A stretch of 64,000 nt of DNA from an uncultured Syntrophobacterales bacterium (lineage in GTDB: Bacteria > Desulfobacterota > Syntrophia > Syntrophales > UBA5619): contig CAIYSL010000085.1 of NCBI GenBank assembly GCA_903928915.1, forward strand, positions 1-64,000. The letters run 5' to 3'. Below the pieces are notes generated by a model, which saw only the letters and a list, made by a program, of their open reading frames with translations, was not told where the DNA came from and ran no database searches. The position numbers were made by a program, and so were the translations under genes. Shown here one piece after another: positions 63,650 to 64,000 of the stretch (positions are counted from its first letter, which is position 1; every line of letters starts with the position of its first letter).

Positions 63650-64000
63650 TCATCCGCGCACCGCCGCGAGCAGCATCTCCCGCGCGTGCTCCCGCGCCGT
63701 TTCCGTCAGCTCCACCCCCCCCAGCATCCGGGCGATCTCCTCCACGCGCTCCGCCTCGGGCAGGAGGGACAGAGAGGTGTTGGTCCTCTCCCCGGCGACC
63801 CGCTTCGCCACCCGGTAATGCCGGCTGCCGCAGCAGGCGATCTGGGGGAGATGGGTGATGCAGAGGACCTGGTGGTGGCGGGAAACCTCCCTGAGTCTCT
63901 GGCCGACGATCTCGGCCGTGGCCCCGCCGATCCCGCTGTCCACCTCGTCAAAAACGATCGTCCCGACGGAACCGGTCCGGGCCAGCACCTTCTTCAGCGC
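63650..64000 (-). CDS. recN: DNA repair protein RecN, C-terminal end (start outside window)
   Basis: SMC-like ATPase for double-strand break repair. The frame is open to the right edge. Seen: Walker B IVFDEVDSGIGGATAE, the switch motif CITHLPQIACC and a C-terminal helix. The N-terminal head, coiled coil and Walker A lie beyond base 64000. Confidence 0.93.
   Translation of the reverse strand, partial: ALKKVLARTGSVGTIVFDEVDSGIGGATAEIVGQRLREVSRHHQVLCITHLPQIACCGSRHYRVAKRVAGERTNTSLSLLPEAERVEEIARMLGGVELTETAREHAREMLLAAVRG

Noticed and set aside
1-64000. CRISPR arrays, insertion sequences, prophage, attachment sites
   Set aside because: No regular short repeats, transposase, integrase or phage structural genes were recognised in the window.

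Overview
The window is about 64 kb of high-GC bacterial chromosome. It looks like an anaerobic, Gram-negative organism of the former Deltaproteobacteria, perhaps Syntrophales-like; this placement is an inference from gene content, and no rRNA is present. Outer-membrane systems (RND pump with TolC proteins, MltA, PilF-like lipoprotein) indicate a diderm. A membrane pyrophosphatase, a selenocysteine formate dehydrogenase fused to NuoG-type Fe-S domains, a giant 2-hydroxyacyl-CoA-dehydratase-type activase and a LutABC-type cluster point to anaerobic energy metabolism. Fe-SOD gives oxygen tolerance. I see no prophage, insertion sequence or CRISPR.

Layout. 1-8.8 kb (+): clpB (cut by the left edge), htpX, a DUF1844 protein, ispE, tRNA-Gln, prs, rplY, pth and a divergent hppA. 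8.8-9.7 kb: a gene-poor stretch with one unrecognised small minus-strand gene followed by its own terminator. 9.7-16.4 kb (-): a 73-aa protein, an HD hydrolase, a PilF-like TPR lipoprotein, a GerMN protein, an EF-G and a GAF-GAF sigma-54 activator. 16.5-20.8 kb (+): acyl-CoA dehydrogenase, a LysM protein with a good promoter, and a PP-loop tRNA-thiolation-like enzyme. 20.8-30.3 kb (-): tetR, tolC, tolC, MFP, RND, a 38-aa basic ORF and a DUF4301 gene, with a 41-bp operator-like dyad upstream of tetR.

30.4-39.8 kb: asparaginase (-); then a NAD-linked formate dehydrogenase operon (NuoE-like, NuoF-like, Sec-containing FdhA) with an orphan ModA-like binding protein and a thioesterase (+); then a rubredoxin-like protein and a FabH-like synthase (-). 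40-43.6 kb (+): metallo-beta-lactamase protein and lutABC. 43.6-50.1 kb (-): TctC-like binding protein, patatin phospholipase and the 1443-aa CoA-enzyme activase. 50.3-53.3 kb (+): fur/zur-znuA-znuC-znuB with two matching TGCA-N7-TGCA boxes. 53.4-56 kb (+): BASS-type permease, Fe-SOD, DUF2892 protein and RadC. 56.1-60.5 kb (-): trpS-scpA-scpB-rluB-IHF-like gene, and a separate HU gene. 60.5-61.8 kb: an intergenic region rich in inverted repeats, then a UbiA-family prenyltransferase (+). 61.9-64 kb (-): recN (cut by the right edge), an ArgA-like acetyltransferase, and mltA interrupted by an in-frame amber codon.

No wholly new system is evident. The items most worth a second look are the amber-interrupted mltA, the selenocysteine readthrough in fdhA, the operator-like sites at tetR, znu and the HU/UbiA intergenic region, the tiny basic ORF coupled to DUF4301, and the giant activase without an obvious substrate-specific partner.
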